DNA from: Paracoccaceae bacterium
GTDB taxonomy: Bacteria; Pseudomonadota; Alphaproteobacteria; Rhodobacterales; Rhodobacteraceae
Reading direction: 5' to 3'
Length of the DNA stretch: 64,000 bases
Assembly: GCA_033344815.1 (NCBI GenBank)
Contig: JAWPMR010000001.1
Span: 4,698,136-4,762,135, forward strand
Shown here: piece after piece, positions 36,102 through 46,192 of the stretch
How the letters are laid out: each line of letters begins with the position of its first letter
How positions within the stretch are numbered: position 1 is the first letter of the stretch
Notes under the pieces: model-generated
Seen by the model: only the letters and a program-made list of their open reading frames with translations
Databases searched by the model: none
What the model was told of the DNA's origin: nothing
Made by a program: the position numbers and the translations under genes

Positions 36102-37367
36102 ATGGCTACGAATTCGACGGGCGACAGCAAGAACACGTTATACTGCAGCTTCTGTGGCAAGAGCCAGCATGAGGTGCGCAAACTGATTGCTGGCCCAACC
36201 GTCTTTATCTGTGATGAGTGTGTTGAGCTCTGCATGGATATCATTCGCGAGGAGACCAAGGCATCAGGCCTGAAGGCCACCGATGGGGTTCCGACACCGA
36301 AAGATATTTGTGAGGTTCTGGATGACTACGTTATTGGTCAGGCCACGGCAAAACGGGTGTTGTCGGTTGCTGTGCACAATCACTACAAACGGCTGAACCA
36401 TGCCCAGAAGGGCGGCGATATTGAGCTGGCAAAGTCCAATATCCTGCTGATCGGGCCCACGGGCTGCGGTAAGACACTTCTGGCACAGACTTTGGCGCGC
36501 ATCCTTGATGTACCGTTCACAATGGCTGACGCCACGACCCTCACAGAAGCGGGTTATGTGGGCGAAGACGTCGAAAACATCATCCTCAAATTGCTGCAGG
36601 CCTCTGAATATAACGTGGAGCGTGCGCAACGTGGCATCGTGTACATCGACGAGGTGGACAAGATTACGCGTAAATCTGAAAACCCGTCCATCACCCGCGA
36701 CGTGTCGGGCGAGGGCGTTCAGCAAGCGCTTTTGAAACTGATGGAAGGCACCGTGGCCTCTGTCCCGCCGCAGGGCGGGCGCAAGCATCCCCAGCAGGAA
36801 TTCCTGCAGGTGGATACAACCAATATCCTGTTTATCTGTGGCGGCGCCTTTGCCGGCTTGGATAAAATCATTGCGGCGCGCGGCAAAGGGTCCGCCATGG
36901 GCTTTGGGGCCGATGTGCGAGACAATGATGTGCGCGGGGTTGGTGAGATCTTCACGGATCTGGAGCCAGAAGATCTGCTGAAATTTGGGCTGATCCCGGA
37001 ATTCGTCGGGCGTCTGCCGGTTCTGGCCACGCTGGAAGACCTCGATGAGGATGCGCTGGTCACAATTCTGACGCAGCCAAAGAATGCTTTGGTCAAACAA
37101 TACCAGCGCCTGTTTGAGCTGGAAGACACGCAACTTACCTTTACGGATGATGCGCTGTCCGCCATTGCCAAACGCGCGATTGAACGCAAGACCGGCGCGC
37201 GAGGATTGCGCTCCATTCTGGAAGATATCCTGCTGGATACCATGTTTGACCTTCCGGGACTGGAGAGTGTCAATGAGGTGGTCGTGAACGAAGAGGCGGT
37301 TGTCTCCGAGGCAGCACCTTTGATGATTCATTCAGACGCAGACAAAGAGCCTGCCACCGCAGGCTGA
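36102..37367 (+). CDS. clpX: ATP-dependent Clp protease, ATP-binding subunit
   Basis: A 421-residue AAA+ unfoldase from ATG 36102 ([22 protein letters not shown]). It shows the N-terminal zinc domain [14 protein letters not shown] and [10 protein letters not shown], Walker A GPTGCGKT, Walker [12 protein letters not shown], the pore loop [10 protein letters not shown] and sensor 2 [13 protein letters not shown]. It unfolds substrates for ClpP and, in alphaproteobacteria, controls cell-cycle regulators. The upstream GTTGACT bases may be a promoter element or just part of the 5' leader. Confidence 0.97.
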   Translation: MATNSTGDSKNTLYCSFCGKSQHEVRKLIAGPTVFICDECVELCMDIIREETKASGLKATDGVPTPKDICEVLDDYVIGQATAKRVLSVAVHNHYKRLNHAQKGGDIELAKSNILLIGPTGCGKTLLAQTLARILDVPFTMADATTLTEAGYVGEDVENIILKLLQASEYNVERAQRGIVYIDEVDKITRKSENPSITRDVSGEGVQQALLKLMEGTVASVPPQGGRKHPQQEFLQVDTTNILFICGGAFAGLDKIIAARGKGSAMGFGADVRDNDVRGVGEIFTDLEPEDLLKFGLIPEFVGRLPVLATLEDLDEDALVTILTQPKNALVKQYQRLFELEDTQLTFTDDALSAIAKRAIERKTGARGLRSILEDILLDTMFDLPGLESVNEVVVNEEAVVSEAAPLMIHSDADKEPATAG

Positions 37368-37385
37368 CCGCACCAACAATGATCT

Positions 37386-37420
37386 GAAAGGCTGGCCACT
37401 TGGTCGGCCTTTCTGCTTTT
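37386..37420 (+). terminator. Terminator of clpX
   Basis: GAAAGGC (37386-37392) pairs with GCCTTTC (37407-37413), with additional GGCC/GGTC pairing inside, followed by TGCTTTTT. Located 18 bp behind the clpX stop. Confidence 0.75.
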
Positions 37421-37502
37421 TCCAAATGATGGCGATGACATATCGGGCGCGCGCCGCCGCGATACGGAAAGCCGTTTTACACTTCAGGAGTGGAGCCTGC
37501 TG

Positions 37503-37865
37503 ATGACCTTGCACCGCATCAAATCCGGCGGCGTATTCGAGGAGAAAATCGGGTATTGCCGGGCGGTTGTGGCTGGGGGCTGGGTACATGTCGCCGGCAC
37601 AACGGGGCAGGGCGATACCGTTGAGGAACAATGTAAATCGGCGCTGGATACGATTGCGCAGGCGCTGAAAACCGCCGGATGCGATTTCACACATGTTGTT
37701 CGCGTCACTTACATGCTTCCGGACCGCGCGGAGTTTGAAGCCTGCTGGCCGATACTTGCAGAGACCTTTGGCCGCAACCCGCCCGCGGCCACGATGATAG
37801 AATGCGGTCTGATTGACCCCAGGTTTCGCATCGAAATCGAAGTGACCGCGCTTGTGCCGGAATAA
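37503..37865 (+). CDS. RidA/YjgF-family protein
   Basis: A 120-residue RidA-family protein with [23 protein letters not shown]-like strands (actual: [20 protein letters not shown]), [29 protein letters not shown] and a C-terminal [24 protein letters not shown]. The Arg in PRFRIEIE matches the catalytic Arg position of RidA enamine deaminases. It is a separate gene between clpX and the complex I subunit. It is only distantly similar to the RidA protein at 30663-31061. Likely role: hydrolysis of reactive imines; specific substrate unknown. Confidence 0.88.
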   Translation: MTLHRIKSGGVFEEKIGYCRAVVAGGWVHVAGTTGQGDTVEEQCKSALDTIAQALKTAGCDFTHVVRVTYMLPDRAEFEACWPILAETFGRNPPAATMIECGLIDPRFRIEIEVTALVPE

Positions 37866-37956
37866 CCTGAGGAAAGCTGCTGGACGCGACGCATCCATCT
37901 GGACGTTTCATCCACAATCCGGCATATGTAACGCATTGATGCACTGGAGGCATTTC

Positions 37957-38340
37957 ATGGGACTTCTGACATCTATACTGCGGTCGGTGACCTGGTGGAA
38001 CGGACAGACGTTGAACACGCAACTCTGGACGTGGCGCAATGGTGCTAAAGTGGGCGAAGACAGCCAGGGCAATGTGTTCTATGAAAACAAGGACAAATCG
38101 CGCCGCTGGGTGATTTACAACGGCGAAGCTGAGGCGAGCCGGGTAGATCCCGACTGGCACGGTTGGCTGCATCATACATGGGATGCAACCCCGTCGGAAT
38201 CACCGCTGCCGCACAAAGCGTGGGAAAAACCCCATCAGGAAAATCTGACAGGCACTGCGTTGTCTTACGCGCCGAAAGGGTCCATTCGCCGATCAGACCC
38301 GGCACCGCGCAGTGACTACGAGGCCTGGTCGCCGGAGTAA
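37957..38340 (+). CDS. NADH:ubiquinone oxidoreductase accessory subunit (NDUFA12/B17.2 type)
   Basis: A 127-residue protein from ATG 37957 ([26 protein letters not shown]), behind CTGGAGG. It carries the NDUFA12 hallmarks [45 protein letters not shown] and [19 protein letters not shown]. This is one of the supernumerary complex I subunits shared between alphaproteobacteria and mitochondria. It binds on the matrix/cytoplasmic arm and helps assembly or stability. mlaD follows eight bases later. Confidence 0.95.
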   Translation: MGLLTSILRSVTWWNGQTLNTQLWTWRNGAKVGEDSQGNVFYENKDKSRRWVIYNGEAEASRVDPDWHGWLHHTWDATPSESPLPHKAWEKPHQENLTGTALSYAPKGSIRRSDPAPRSDYEAWSPE

Positions 38341-38348
38341 GCAACCAA

Positions 38349-38795
38349 ATGTCTGAAAATACGACCGAAGTTATCGTTGGCGCGGGTGTGCTGGCCGCCG
38401 CCGTGGCGTTTGTGCTTTACGCAGGCCAGGTGTCCGATTTTTCAAGCGGTGGCACCAGCTATCCGCTTGAGGCCAGTTTTCGCAGTCTGGAAGGGGTGAA
38501 TGTCGGGACCGACGTGCGCCTGGCGGGCGTGCGCGTGGGCTCCGTGACGCAGGTCGATCTGAATTCTGAAACCTACCGGGCGGATACGACCGTTTCCGTT
38601 CTGGAGGGGATTGAGATTCCCGATGACAGCGCCATCGTTATCTCGTCGGAAGGGTTGCTTGGCGGGAATTTCGTTGAGATTGTCCCGGGCGGGTCGCCGT
38701 TCTTTTTTGAACCGGGTGACACCATCGAGGATACGCAGGGTGCCGTCAGTCTGGTCTCACTACTACTCAAATTTGTGAGCGGGTCGTCTGAATGA
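38349..38795 (+). CDS. mlaD: Outer-membrane lipid asymmetry protein MlaD
   Basis: A 148-residue MCE-domain protein. An N-terminal transmembrane anchor (VGAGVLAAAVAFVLYAG) is followed by one MCE domain: YPLEASFRSLEGVNVGTDVRLAGVRVGSVTQVDL and GLLGGNFVEIVPGG. MlaD forms a hexamer with the MlaFEB ABC complex in the inner membrane and handles phospholipid traffic. The other mla genes are not here. Its stop overlaps the next gene by four bases (ATGA). Confidence 0.93.
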   Translation: MSENTTEVIVGAGVLAAAVAFVLYAGQVSDFSSGGTSYPLEASFRSLEGVNVGTDVRLAGVRVGSVTQVDLNSETYRADTTVSVLEGIEIPDDSAIVISSEGLLGGNFVEIVPGGSPFFFEPGDTIEDTQGAVSLVSLLLKFVSGSSE

Positions 38796-39148
38796 TCCTG
38801 CGGGCCGCTTTGGTGCTGGCTTGCATTGCAGGCTCTGCCGCCGCGCAACAGGTCAGCGAAGCGGATGGGGTCATCCTGCGGGGTCTCGATAAGATCAGCG
38901 GTCAGGTCTATGACATCGAGATGAAATCCGGCCAGACAGCCGCCTTCGATCAATTGCGCATCACGCTGAACGGGTGCCGCTATCCGGTGGGAAACCCGGC
39001 CGGAGATGCCTTTGCTGCATTGGAAGTGGTGGACACCTACAAAAGCGAGACTGTTTTTTCCGGTTGGATGATCGCGTCAGCGCCCGCGCTTTCGGCGATG
39101 GATCACGCACGTTATGATCTTTGGGTGATGCGCTGCACTACGTCCTGA
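38792..39148 (+). CDS. DUF2155-domain protein
   Basis: A 118-residue exported protein with signal peptide MILRAALVLACIAGSAAA. It contains DGVILRGLDKISGQVYDIEMKSGQTAAFDQLRI, NGCRYPVGNPAGDAFAALEV and the C-terminal FSGWMIASAPALSAMDHARYDLWVMRC, as in alphaproteobacterial DUF2155 proteins. Function is not known. It is coupled to mlaD, so it may belong to envelope upkeep. Its last 37 bases overlap the 3' end of the convergent aat gene. Confidence 0.88.
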   Translation: MILRAALVLACIAGSAAAQQVSEADGVILRGLDKISGQVYDIEMKSGQTAAFDQLRITLNGCRYPVGNPAGDAFAALEVVDTYKSETVFSGWMIASAPALSAMDHARYDLWVMRCTTS

Positions 39149-39744
39149 GGCGCGCGCAGGGGGGGACGCAAAAAATCTGCGGGCTTTTCTAGCGCCTGAG
39201 CCAGCGCTTTGTGATACATTGCGCGGCTGATCTCGATCCCGCCAAGCGATGCCAGATGTTCGGTGAGAAACTGCGTGTCAAACAGCATAAAGCCGCCTTC
39301 GCACAGGCGATCCACCAGACACGCCAGCGCAATCTTGGACGCGTTGCTGCGGCGCGAAAACATACTTTCGCCAAAAAACGCAGCCCCCAAAGTCACACCG
39401 TAAACGCCTCCGACAAGCGTGGCACCTTCCCAAATTTCGAGCGAATGCGCGCGTCCCTGACTGTGCAGGGTCAGATAGAGCGACCTGATTTCAGTGTTGA
39501 TCCAGGTATCTGCACGATCCGCACATCCATCCACGACGCCGACAAAATCCTGATTGATGCTGACCTCAAAACAGGTGTTTCGCATGGCACGCCGCAAGGA
39601 GCGCGACGCGTGAAACCCATCCAGCGGCATGACGCCACGCCGCTGTGGATCCACCCAGAATATTTCCGGATCATCGCGATGTTCGGCCATGGGAAAGATC
39701 CCCGTGGCATAGCCTTGCATCAAAACCTCAGGGATCAGGCGCAT
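39112..39744 (-). CDS. aat: Leucyl/phenylalanyl-tRNA-protein transferase
   Basis: A 210-residue enzyme from ATG 39744 (MRLIPEVLMQGYATGIFPMAE); a start at 39798 would overlap accC. Core motifs are FWVDPQRRGVMPLDGFHASRSLRR, WINTEIRSLYLTLHSQGRAHSLEIWEG, LVGGVYGVTLGAAFFGESMFSRRSNASKIAL and FMLFDTQFLTEHLASLG. It adds Leu or Phe from tRNA to proteins with N-terminal Arg/Lys, marking them for ClpAP in the N-end rule pathway. It lies 11 bp after accC and ends inside the convergent DUF2155 gene. Confidence 0.95.
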   Translation of the reverse strand: MRLIPEVLMQGYATGIFPMAEHRDDPEIFWVDPQRRGVMPLDGFHASRSLRRAMRNTCFEVSINQDFVGVVDGCADRADTWINTEIRSLYLTLHSQGRAHSLEIWEGATLVGGVYGVTLGAAFFGESMFSRRSNASKIALACLVDRLCEGGFMLFDTQFLTEHLASLGGIEISRAMYHKALAQALEKPADFLRPPLRAPQDVVQRITQRS

Positions 39745-39755
39745 GGCGGGGCACG

Positions 39756-41108
39756 TCAGCCGTTGCCGAGATTGGTCTCTAACCAATGCTCCAGCCAATG
39801 GATATTATACCCGCCCGACAGGACGTCATCTTCGGCCAACAGCGCATGAAACAGCGGCACCGTGGTATCCACGCCGTCGACGATCAATTCACCCAAAGCG
39901 CGTTGAAGTCGCGCCAAGGCTTCCGGGCGGTCACGACCGTGCACGATCAGCTTGCCAATCAGGCTGTCGTAATAGGGCGGGATTGAATAGCCGTCATAGA
40001 GCGCGGAATCCATCCGCACACCAAGGCCGCCCGGTGCATGGAAATGCGTAATCCGACCGGGGCAGGGTGCGAAATTCGGCAGCTTTTCCGCGTTGATGCG
40101 TACCTCGATCGCATGGCCGTTGATACTCAGGTCATCTTGCTCAAATGACATTTCGAGACCTGCGGCGACGCGGATTTGTTCACGCACCAGATCCACGCCG
40201 AAAATGGCCTCGGTCACGGGGTGTTCAACCTGCAGGCGGGTGTTCATCTCGATGAAATAAAACGCACCGTTCTCATAGAGAAACTCGATTGTGCCGGCCC
40301 CGATATAGTTGATTCGCGCAACGGCGTCAGAGCACACTTTGCCAATGGCAGCACGTTCTTCAGGCGAAATCGAAGGCCCGGGGGCCTCTTCAAAAACCTT
40401 TTGGTGACGGCGCTGCAAAGAGCAGTCGCGCTCCCCAAGGTGCACCGCGCGTCCTTTGCCATCACCAAAAACCTGAATCTCGATATGACGCGGCGTGGTG
40501 AGGTATTTCTCAATATAGACTTCGTCATTGCCGAAGTTTGACTTGCCCTCGGCCCGCGCGGTCATGAAGGCTTTTTCCATATCGTCGGCCGTTTGCGCGA
40601 CTTTCATACCGCGCCCGCCGCCGCCTGCCGTGGCCTTGATGATCACTGGATAGCCAATTTCCGCGCCAATGCGCTGCGCATCCGCAAGGGTCGGCACGCC
40701 GCCCTCGGACCCGGGCACGCAAGGCACGCCCAGCTTTTTCATCGTGTCCTTGGCGGTGATCTTGTCACCCATGACCCGGATATGTTCGGCAGTGGGACCG
40801 ATGAAGGTCAGATCATGATCCTCAACCACCTGCACAAAATCCGCGTTTTCACTCAGAAACCCATAGCCCGGGTGGATCGCCTCAGCCCCGGTAATCTCGC
40901 AGGCGGCGATGATGGCAGGCACCGACAGATAGCTTTGCGTGCCTGCAGGAGGGCCGATGCAGACGCTTTCGTCCGCCATACGCACATGCATGGCGTCACT
41001 ATCCGCCGTCGAATGGACCGCGACCGTCTGGATGCCCATTTCACGGGCCGCACGCACCACGCGCAGAGCAATTTCGCCACGGTTGGCAATGAGGATTTTT
41101 TCGAACAT
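39756..41108 (-). CDS. accC: Acetyl-CoA carboxylase, biotin carboxylase subunit
   Basis: A 450-residue ATP-grasp enzyme. It opens [23 protein letters not shown], and shows the glycine-rich ATP loop [37 protein letters not shown], and [14 protein letters not shown] with the catalytic Arg/Glu. It carboxylates biotin on AccB, encoded 11 bases upstream, the first step of fatty-acid synthesis. Confidence 0.97.
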   Translation of the reverse strand: MFEKILIANRGEIALRVVRAAREMGIQTVAVHSTADSDAMHVRMADESVCIGPPAGTQSYLSVPAIIAACEITGAEAIHPGYGFLSENADFVQVVEDHDLTFIGPTAEHIRVMGDKITAKDTMKKLGVPCVPGSEGGVPTLADAQRIGAEIGYPVIIKATAGGGGRGMKVAQTADDMEKAFMTARAEGKSNFGNDEVYIEKYLTTPRHIEIQVFGDGKGRAVHLGERDCSLQRRHQKVFEEAPGPSISPEERAAIGKVCSDAVARINYIGAGTIEFLYENGAFYFIEMNTRLQVEHPVTEAIFGVDLVREQIRVAAGLEMSFEQDDLSINGHAIEVRINAEKLPNFAPCPGRITHFHAPGGLGVRMDSALYDGYSIPPYYDSLIGKLIVHGRDRPEALARLQRALGELIVDGVDTTVPLFHALLAEDDVLSGGYNIHWLEHWLETNLGNG

Positions 41109-41119
41109 TGCGCGCGCCC

Positions 41120-41614
41120 CTACTCGAGGATCACAAGCGGTGTGCCAAATTCAACGGCAGCACCATCCTCAACAATGATCCGCTTGACCGTTCCGGCACG
41201 GGGGGCGGGGATGTGGTTCATGGTTTTCATCGCCTCGACGATCAGCAGGGTGTCGCCTTCAGAAACGGTCTTGCCGACGGCGATAAACGCTTCCGCACCC
41301 GGTTCGGCCTGCATGTAAACGGTTCCGACCATGGGCGAGGTCACAGCGCCGGGATCTTCGGCGGGGTCCTGACTGGGGCTTGGAGCGGCAGGTGCCGGGG
41401 CTTCGGCGATGGCGGCTGGCGCGGTTGCGGGCGCCGGGGCCGCCGCCACCTGTGTGACGGCCTGTTGCTGTGTATGACGGCTCACGCGTACGTTCAGGCT
41501 GTCATCTGCGCCGTAATCCCGTTTGACCTGAAGCTCTGTCAGATCGTTTTCGCGCAGCAATTCCGCCAGGGCCTTGATGAAGGCCACATCGGCGTCATGG
41601 TTCTTTTTTGTCAT
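41120..41614 (-). CDS. accB: Acetyl-CoA carboxylase, biotin carboxyl carrier protein
   Basis: A 164-residue carrier from ATG 41614 ([12 protein letters not shown]). The N-terminal helix [22 protein letters not shown] is followed by an Ala/Pro-rich linker (residues about 55-90) and the biotinyl domain [10 protein letters not shown], with the biotin lysine in [10 protein letters not shown]. It is coupled to accC, 11 bases downstream. Confidence 0.96.
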   Translation of the reverse strand: MTKKNHDADVAFIKALAELLRENDLTELQVKRDYGADDSLNVRVSRHTQQQAVTQVAAAPAPATAPAAIAEAPAPAAPSPSQDPAEDPGAVTSPMVGTVYMQAEPGAEAFIAVGKTVSEGDTLLIVEAMKTMNHIPAPRAGTVKRIIVEDGAAVEFGTPLVILE

Positions 41615-41761
41615 GTACGTCCTCAACCGTTCGGGAGAGCCTTGTTGCTGTCGGCTCTTGTTCCTGCGCCTCCGTTATAGGGGAAGGGCCCGTGCATGAA
41701 AACCCGCCTATTGCGCCCTTGCCAACAGCGGGTAAATTGTCTTGAAACGAAGGGATACAGG

Positions 41762-43276
41762 ATGAATTTAGCGCATTGGCTGGAACGCACGGCGCAGGCG
41801 ACGCCGGACCGTTCAGCGCTGTTTCTGGGCGAGGATTGCGTCGCGGATTACGCCATGTTTTGGGCGCGCAGCCGCGCGGTGGCCGGGTGGTTGACTGCAA
41901 GGGGCGTCACGCCGGGGGACCGCGTTGCGATCTTCATGAAAAACGTTCCCGACTACCTTGTGGTCTTTTATGGCATCTGGATTTCGGGCGCGTCGGTGGT
42001 GCCGATCAATGCCAAATTACATGGGCGCGAGGCGGCATTTATTCTGCAAAACGCGGATGTGGATCACGTTTTTGCCTCTCCTCCGCTGGCGCGGGCATTG
42101 CAGGAAGCAGACGCGCAAGGCGCGATCACGGTGGTGCCGGGGGACGTGTTTGACGCGGTTCTCGCCCATGAGCCGGCACCGAGCATTGCGCCGCGCCGCC
42201 CGGAGGATCTGGCTTGGTTGTTTTACACCTCAGGGACCACCGGAAAGCCCAAAGGTGTGATGATCACCTTCCGGATGCTGACCGCGATGAGCCTGTGTTA
42301 CGGGGTGGATGCGGATGTGGTTCGCCCTGAGGATGCAACACTTTATGCCGCACCGATGAGCCATGGTGCCGGTATCTACAACATGTTGCATGTGCGCGCA
42401 GGTGCGCGCCATGTCTGTCCGGTGTCGGGCGGTTTTGATCCAATCGAAATTCTGGACCTCGCAGAGCATTTTGGATCCGTGCAGATATTTGCCGCCCCTA
42501 CGATGGTGCACCGCATGACTCAGGTGGCCCGCGACATGGGGCGGGTTGGCACAGGATTACGCACCATCGTCTATGCCGGAGGCCCGATGTACAATGCGGA
42601 TATCATGGACGCCGTTGATCATTTCGGCCCCATTTTTGTGCAGATCTACGGGCAGGGCGAATGTCCGATGGGGATCACGGCGCTGAGCCGGGCGGACATC
42701 GCAGACCGCAGCCATACGCGCTGGCGCGAACGCTTGCAATCAGTGGGGCGCGCGCAATCCGCTGTCGATGTTGCGATTGGGGATGTGGCGGGCAACGTGC
42801 TGCCCGTCGGGGAACACGGCGAGATCATGGTGCGTGGAGACACGGTGATGCCCGGGTATTGGCAGAACGTAGAGGCCACCGCCAAGACGTTGGTGAAAGG
42901 CTGGCTGATGACCGGCGACATGGGGTTCATCGACGCGGATGGGTATGTCAGCCTGCAGGACCGATCCAAGGATATGATTATCACCGGCGGTTCCAACGTC
43001 TACCCGCGCGAAGTCGAGGAAGTACTTTTGATGGATGCAGGTGTGTCTGAAGTTTCCGTGGTCGGCCGGGCACATGCCGAATGGGGCGAGGAGGTGGTGG
43101 CCTTTGTGGTTGGGGACCTCGACCCCACACGTCTGGATGCTCTGTGTCTGGCGCATATTGCGCGGTTCAAACGCCCGAAGGATTACATTCCGATCGCGGC
43201 ATTGCCCAAGAACAATTATGGCAAAGTGCTCAAGACCGAGCTGCGCGCGCGGCTTGAAAAAGATCAGGCGGAGTAG
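41762..43276 (+). CDS. AMP-forming acyl-CoA synthetase
   Basis: A 504-residue adenylate-forming ligase starting at ATG 41762 (MNLAHWLERTAQATPDRSALFLGE), preceded by AAGGGATACAGG. The P-loop reads LAWLFYTSGTTGKPKGVM, A5 YGQGECPMGITAL, A7 WLMTGDMGFIDADGYVSL and A10 LPKNNYGKVLKTEL. It resembles long-chain or aryl acyl-CoA synthetases; the acid it activates is not evident. It stands alone between accB, which is divergent, and a convergent amino-acid/amide transporter operon. Confidence 0.88.
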   Translation: MNLAHWLERTAQATPDRSALFLGEDCVADYAMFWARSRAVAGWLTARGVTPGDRVAIFMKNVPDYLVVFYGIWISGASVVPINAKLHGREAAFILQNADVDHVFASPPLARALQEADAQGAITVVPGDVFDAVLAHEPAPSIAPRRPEDLAWLFYTSGTTGKPKGVMITFRMLTAMSLCYGVDADVVRPEDATLYAAPMSHGAGIYNMLHVRAGARHVCPVSGGFDPIEILDLAEHFGSVQIFAAPTMVHRMTQVARDMGRVGTGLRTIVYAGGPMYNADIMDAVDHFGPIFVQIYGQGECPMGITALSRADIADRSHTRWRERLQSVGRAQSAVDVAIGDVAGNVLPVGEHGEIMVRGDTVMPGYWQNVEATAKTLVKGWLMTGDMGFIDADGYVSLQDRSKDMIITGGSNVYPREVEEVLLMDAGVSEVSVVGRAHAEWGEEVVAFVVGDLDPTRLDALCLAHIARFKRPKDYIPIAALPKNNYGKVLKTELRARLEKDQAE

Positions 43277-43340
43277 GCCCCCGGTTTCTCAGCGATTGCG
43301 GTGAGGGCGCAGACGCCCGGGCGATGCGCAACACCTGCCT

Positions 43341-43375
43341 TTATATAAAAACACCCGCCGGTTTGGCGGGTGTAC
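43341..43375 (-). terminator. Terminator of the second Liv-type operon
   Basis: ACACCCGCC (43351-43359) pairs with GGCGGGTGT (43365-43373). On the minus strand the stem is followed by TTTTTATATAA. It lies between the convergent acyl-CoA synthetase and LivF-type genes and may serve both. Confidence 0.85.
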
Positions 43376-43398
43376 TCGCATGTTCAAGGTGGACACCG

Positions 43399-44154
43399 TC
43401 AGATCGCCAGGTATTCTTCACGCAGTTCCTTGTTCTCCAGCACCTCGGCTGCCGTGCCATCAAAAACGATGCCACCAGTGTCCAGAATCACCGCTCGGTC
43501 AGCCAGTTGCAGGGCGCGTACAGCATTTTGTTCCACCAGAATCGTGGTGATGCCCTGTTCCTTGATGATGCGCAGAGTCTTTTCGATTTCATCCACGATG
43601 ACAGGTGCCAGTCCTTCATAGGGTTCATCCAGCAACAGAACCTTGATGTCGCGGCACAGGGCGCGGGCAATGGCCAGCATCTGTTGTTCACCGCCCGACA
43701 GCGTCACACCTTCCTGCGTGCGCCGCTCGCGCAAGCGCGGGAAAAGCTCGTAAACGCGCTCCAGCGACCACCCGACGGGCGGTGCGATCTGTGCCAGTTT
43801 GAGGTTTTCTTCCACTGTGAGCCCAGCAATGATACGGCGGTCTTCCGGAACAAGGCCCAGACCAGCCTGGGACGCCTGATGGCTGGACATCTTGTGCAGC
43901 GCCTGGTGGTCGAGCCAGATTTCGCCGCGCCTGATTTCCGGGTCTGCCAGCCGGGCAATGGCGCGCAGGGTGGATGTCTTGCCCGCCCCGTTGCGCCCCA
44001 ATAATGCGAGGATTTCGCCCTCATGCACGTTGAAACTCACGCCTTGTACGATATAGCTCTCGCCGTAATAGGCGTGCATGTCCCAGATGGACAGAAAGGC
44101 GGGAGCCGTCGCGGCCTGATTGGCGTTCTTTGAAAAGTCCGGTTTGACGTTCAT
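43399..44154 (-). CDS. Branched-chain/amide ABC ATPase, LivF family
   Basis: A 251-residue ATPase. Walker A is GRNGAGKTS, followed by LGLVPEDRRIIAGLTVEENL, signature TLSGGEQQMLAIARAL and Walker B VLLLDEPYEGL. It is the last gene of the transporter operon; a 63-bp gap with a perfect 10-bp stem-loop separates it from the LivG gene. It differs from the LivF at 29946 in having an N-terminal extension of about 25 residues. Confidence 0.92.
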   Translation of the reverse strand: MNVKPDFSKNANQAATAPAFLSIWDMHAYYGESYIVQGVSFNVHEGEILALLGRNGAGKTSTLRAIARLADPEIRRGEIWLDHQALHKMSSHQASQAGLGLVPEDRRIIAGLTVEENLKLAQIAPPVGWSLERVYELFPRLRERRTQEGVTLSGGEQQMLAIARALCRDIKVLLLDEPYEGLAPVIVDEIEKTLRIIKEQGITTILVEQNAVRALQLADRAVILDTGGIVFDGTAAEVLENKELREEYLAI

Positions 44155-44176
44155 CTCTTTGTCCTCGGTGTTGCGA

Positions 44177-44205
44177 CGTAGGGTGGGCTTTCAGGCCACC
44201 CTACG
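44177..44205. repeat. Perfect 10-bp stem-loop between livG and livF-type genes
   Basis: CGTAGGGTGG (44177-44186) pairs with CCACCCTACG (44196-44205) around GGCTTTCAG-like nine bases. GGGTGG also recurs at 44209-44215. The sequence is reminiscent of dispersed REP-type GGGTGGGCT elements, but only one copy was noticed in this window. Confidence 0.6.
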
Positions 44206-44217
44206 CAAAGGGTGGGA

Positions 44218-44982
44218 TCAGGCCGCGGTCTGGGTTTCGCCCAAATAGGCTTCGCGCACCTTGGGGTGACCCTTGATATTGTCAGGCGTGTCCTCGACCA
44301 GTGGTGTGCCCTGTGCCAGCACCGTGATCCGTTCAGCCAATGAAAACACCACATGCATGTCGTGCTCGATGATGGCGATGGTGATGTCGCGCTCATCGCT
44401 GATCTGTTTCAACAGATCGATGGTGTTATTGGTATCCGCGCGCGCCATTCCGGCGGTGGGTTCATCCAGCAGCAACAGGCGGGGTTCCTGACTGAGGCAC
44501 ATGCCAATTTCCAGACGCCGTTTGTCGCCGCGCGACAGGGAACCTGCATGCATTTCGCGTTTGTCGGCCATGTTCATGTCTTCCAGCATCTTTTCTGCCG
44601 TGCCGTACACGTCTTTCTGGCTGGAAACACTGCTGATGCCATTGAGCTCAAACGCGCCGTCTCGCTTGGCAAAGCAGGGGATCATCATGTTTTCCATGAC
44701 GCTCAGATCCGCGAATATCTCTGGCGTTTGAAACACGCGGGAAATGCCCATCTGGTTGATCTCATAGGGTTTGCGCCCCAGAACCGATTGTCCGTCGAAC
44801 ATGACGGAACCGGTGTCCGGGATCAGCTTGCCCACCAGGCAGTTCAGCAAGGTCGATTTACCGGCCCCGTTCGGGCCGATGATGGCGTGTACCGATCCTT
44901 CGGCGATGGAGAGGTTCACATCCCCCAGCGCCTGAAGGCCCCCAAAGCGTTTACCGACGTTTTTGACTTCAAGAATGCCCAT
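44218..44982 (-). CDS. Branched-chain/amide ABC ATPase, LivG family
   Basis: A 254-residue ATPase. Walker A is GPNGAGKST, then VFQTPEIFADLSVMEN, signature SLSRGDKRRLEIGMCL (the LSGGQ motif reads LSRGD, as in UrtD/LivG types) and Walker B LLLLDEPTAGM. The motif DTNNTIDLLKQIS fits UrtD-like urea/amide ATPases. It starts 12 bp after the LivM-type permease. Confidence 0.92.
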   Translation of the reverse strand: MGILEVKNVGKRFGGLQALGDVNLSIAEGSVHAIIGPNGAGKSTLLNCLVGKLIPDTGSVMFDGQSVLGRKPYEINQMGISRVFQTPEIFADLSVMENMMIPCFAKRDGAFELNGISSVSSQKDVYGTAEKMLEDMNMADKREMHAGSLSRGDKRRLEIGMCLSQEPRLLLLDEPTAGMARADTNNTIDLLKQISDERDITIAIIEHDMHVVFSLAERITVLAQGTPLVEDTPDNIKGHPKVREAYLGETQTAA

Positions 44983-44993
44983 CTGTGCTCTCC

Positions 44994-46190
44994 TTATTCG
45001 GCTGGGGTGGTTTTGCCATCCGGATTGTCATCCGCAGGCTTTTTACGTTTGAACAGCCGCGCGACGCGCTGACCGCCCTCCACGAGACCACCCGGCAGGA
45101 AGATCACGACCAGCATGAAGACAATGCCAAGTGTCAGGTGCCAGCCCTTGCCGATAAAGGGGTATACAATCGCCACCAGGAAATCTTCGATCCCGTCCGG
45201 CATGAAAGCGAACCACTGATGCAGAATGCTCTCGTTGATCTTGGAGACGATGTTCTCGAAATACTTGATGAAACCCGCACCGAGGATGGGACCGATCAAT
45301 GTGCCGGCACCGCCCAGGATGGTCATGAGCACGACCTCGCCCGAGGCCGTCCAGAACATGCGTTCCGCCCCCACTTGCGTGTCCATCGCCACCAGCAGCC
45401 CCCCGGCCAACCCGGCGTACATGCCGGAGATGACAAAAGCGGCCAGCGTGTAGGGTTTGGAATTCAGACCGGTGTAATTCAGGCGTTGCTGGTTGGACTT
45501 GATCGCGCGCAACATCAGCCCGAAAGGCGAGCGGAAGATGCGGATCGACAAATAAAACGCCGCGAGCATCACTACGGCGGCGAGATAATAGCCCGCGCTG
45601 AAGGTGAAGACCCAATTGCCGACAGTCATATCGTAACTGGAGCCCATTTCGAGGCCGAAAAAGTTGGCGCGCTCGGTGCCGTCAGCGCCCAGAGCCCGGT
45701 CAATGATACGGGGATCGCCTGCCTTTGGCTGCAGCCCGGTTTCACCACCCGTGATGGGGGTCAAAACGGAATACGCCAGCGAATAGGACATCTGGGCGAA
45801 GGCCAGCGTTAGGATGGAGAAGTAGATCCCTGACCGGCGTAAAGATATCCAGCCTACCAGCAGTGAAAACACACCTGCCACCAGCACGGAGATGATGATC
45901 GCCGGGACCACGTTCATGGTCAAGAGTTTCATCATCCAGATTGCAGCGTAGGAACCCACGCCCAGGAATGCGGCATGCCCGAAGCTGAGATAGCCCGTGA
46001 GGCCAAAGAGGATGTTGAAGCCGATGGCAAAGATGCCAAAGATCACAAGGCGCTGCATCAGATCGGGATAGCCCGCGTTGAACTGAGCCATCGCCGAGCC
46101 TTCGGGGAAGGGGTTTAGAATGAAGGGTGCAAACAGTGCCAGCACAGCAACGATCAGCAGGAGGGTGAAGTCTTTTTTGGTAAGGCCCAT
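44994..46190 (-). CDS. Branched-chain/amide ABC permease, LivM family
   Basis: A 398-residue permease with [44 protein letters not shown] and [40 protein letters not shown]. It is longer than the LivM at 28218, with an extra periplasmic segment around residues 120-180 and a charged Lys/Arg-rich tail ([12 protein letters not shown]). It starts two bases after the LivH-type stop. Confidence 0.92.
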   Translation of the reverse strand: MGLTKKDFTLLLIVAVLALFAPFILNPFPEGSAMAQFNAGYPDLMQRLVIFGIFAIGFNILFGLTGYLSFGHAAFLGVGSYAAIWMMKLLTMNVVPAIIISVLVAGVFSLLVGWISLRRSGIYFSILTLAFAQMSYSLAYSVLTPITGGETGLQPKAGDPRIIDRALGADGTERANFFGLEMGSSYDMTVGNWVFTFSAGYYLAAVVMLAAFYLSIRIFRSPFGLMLRAIKSNQQRLNYTGLNSKPYTLAAFVISGMYAGLAGGLLVAMDTQVGAERMFWTASGEVVLMTILGGAGTLIGPILGAGFIKYFENIVSKINESILHQWFAFMPDGIEDFLVAIVYPFIGKGWHLTLGIVFMLVVIFLPGGLVEGGQRVARLFKRKKPADDNPDGKTTPAE

Positions 46191-46192
46191 GA

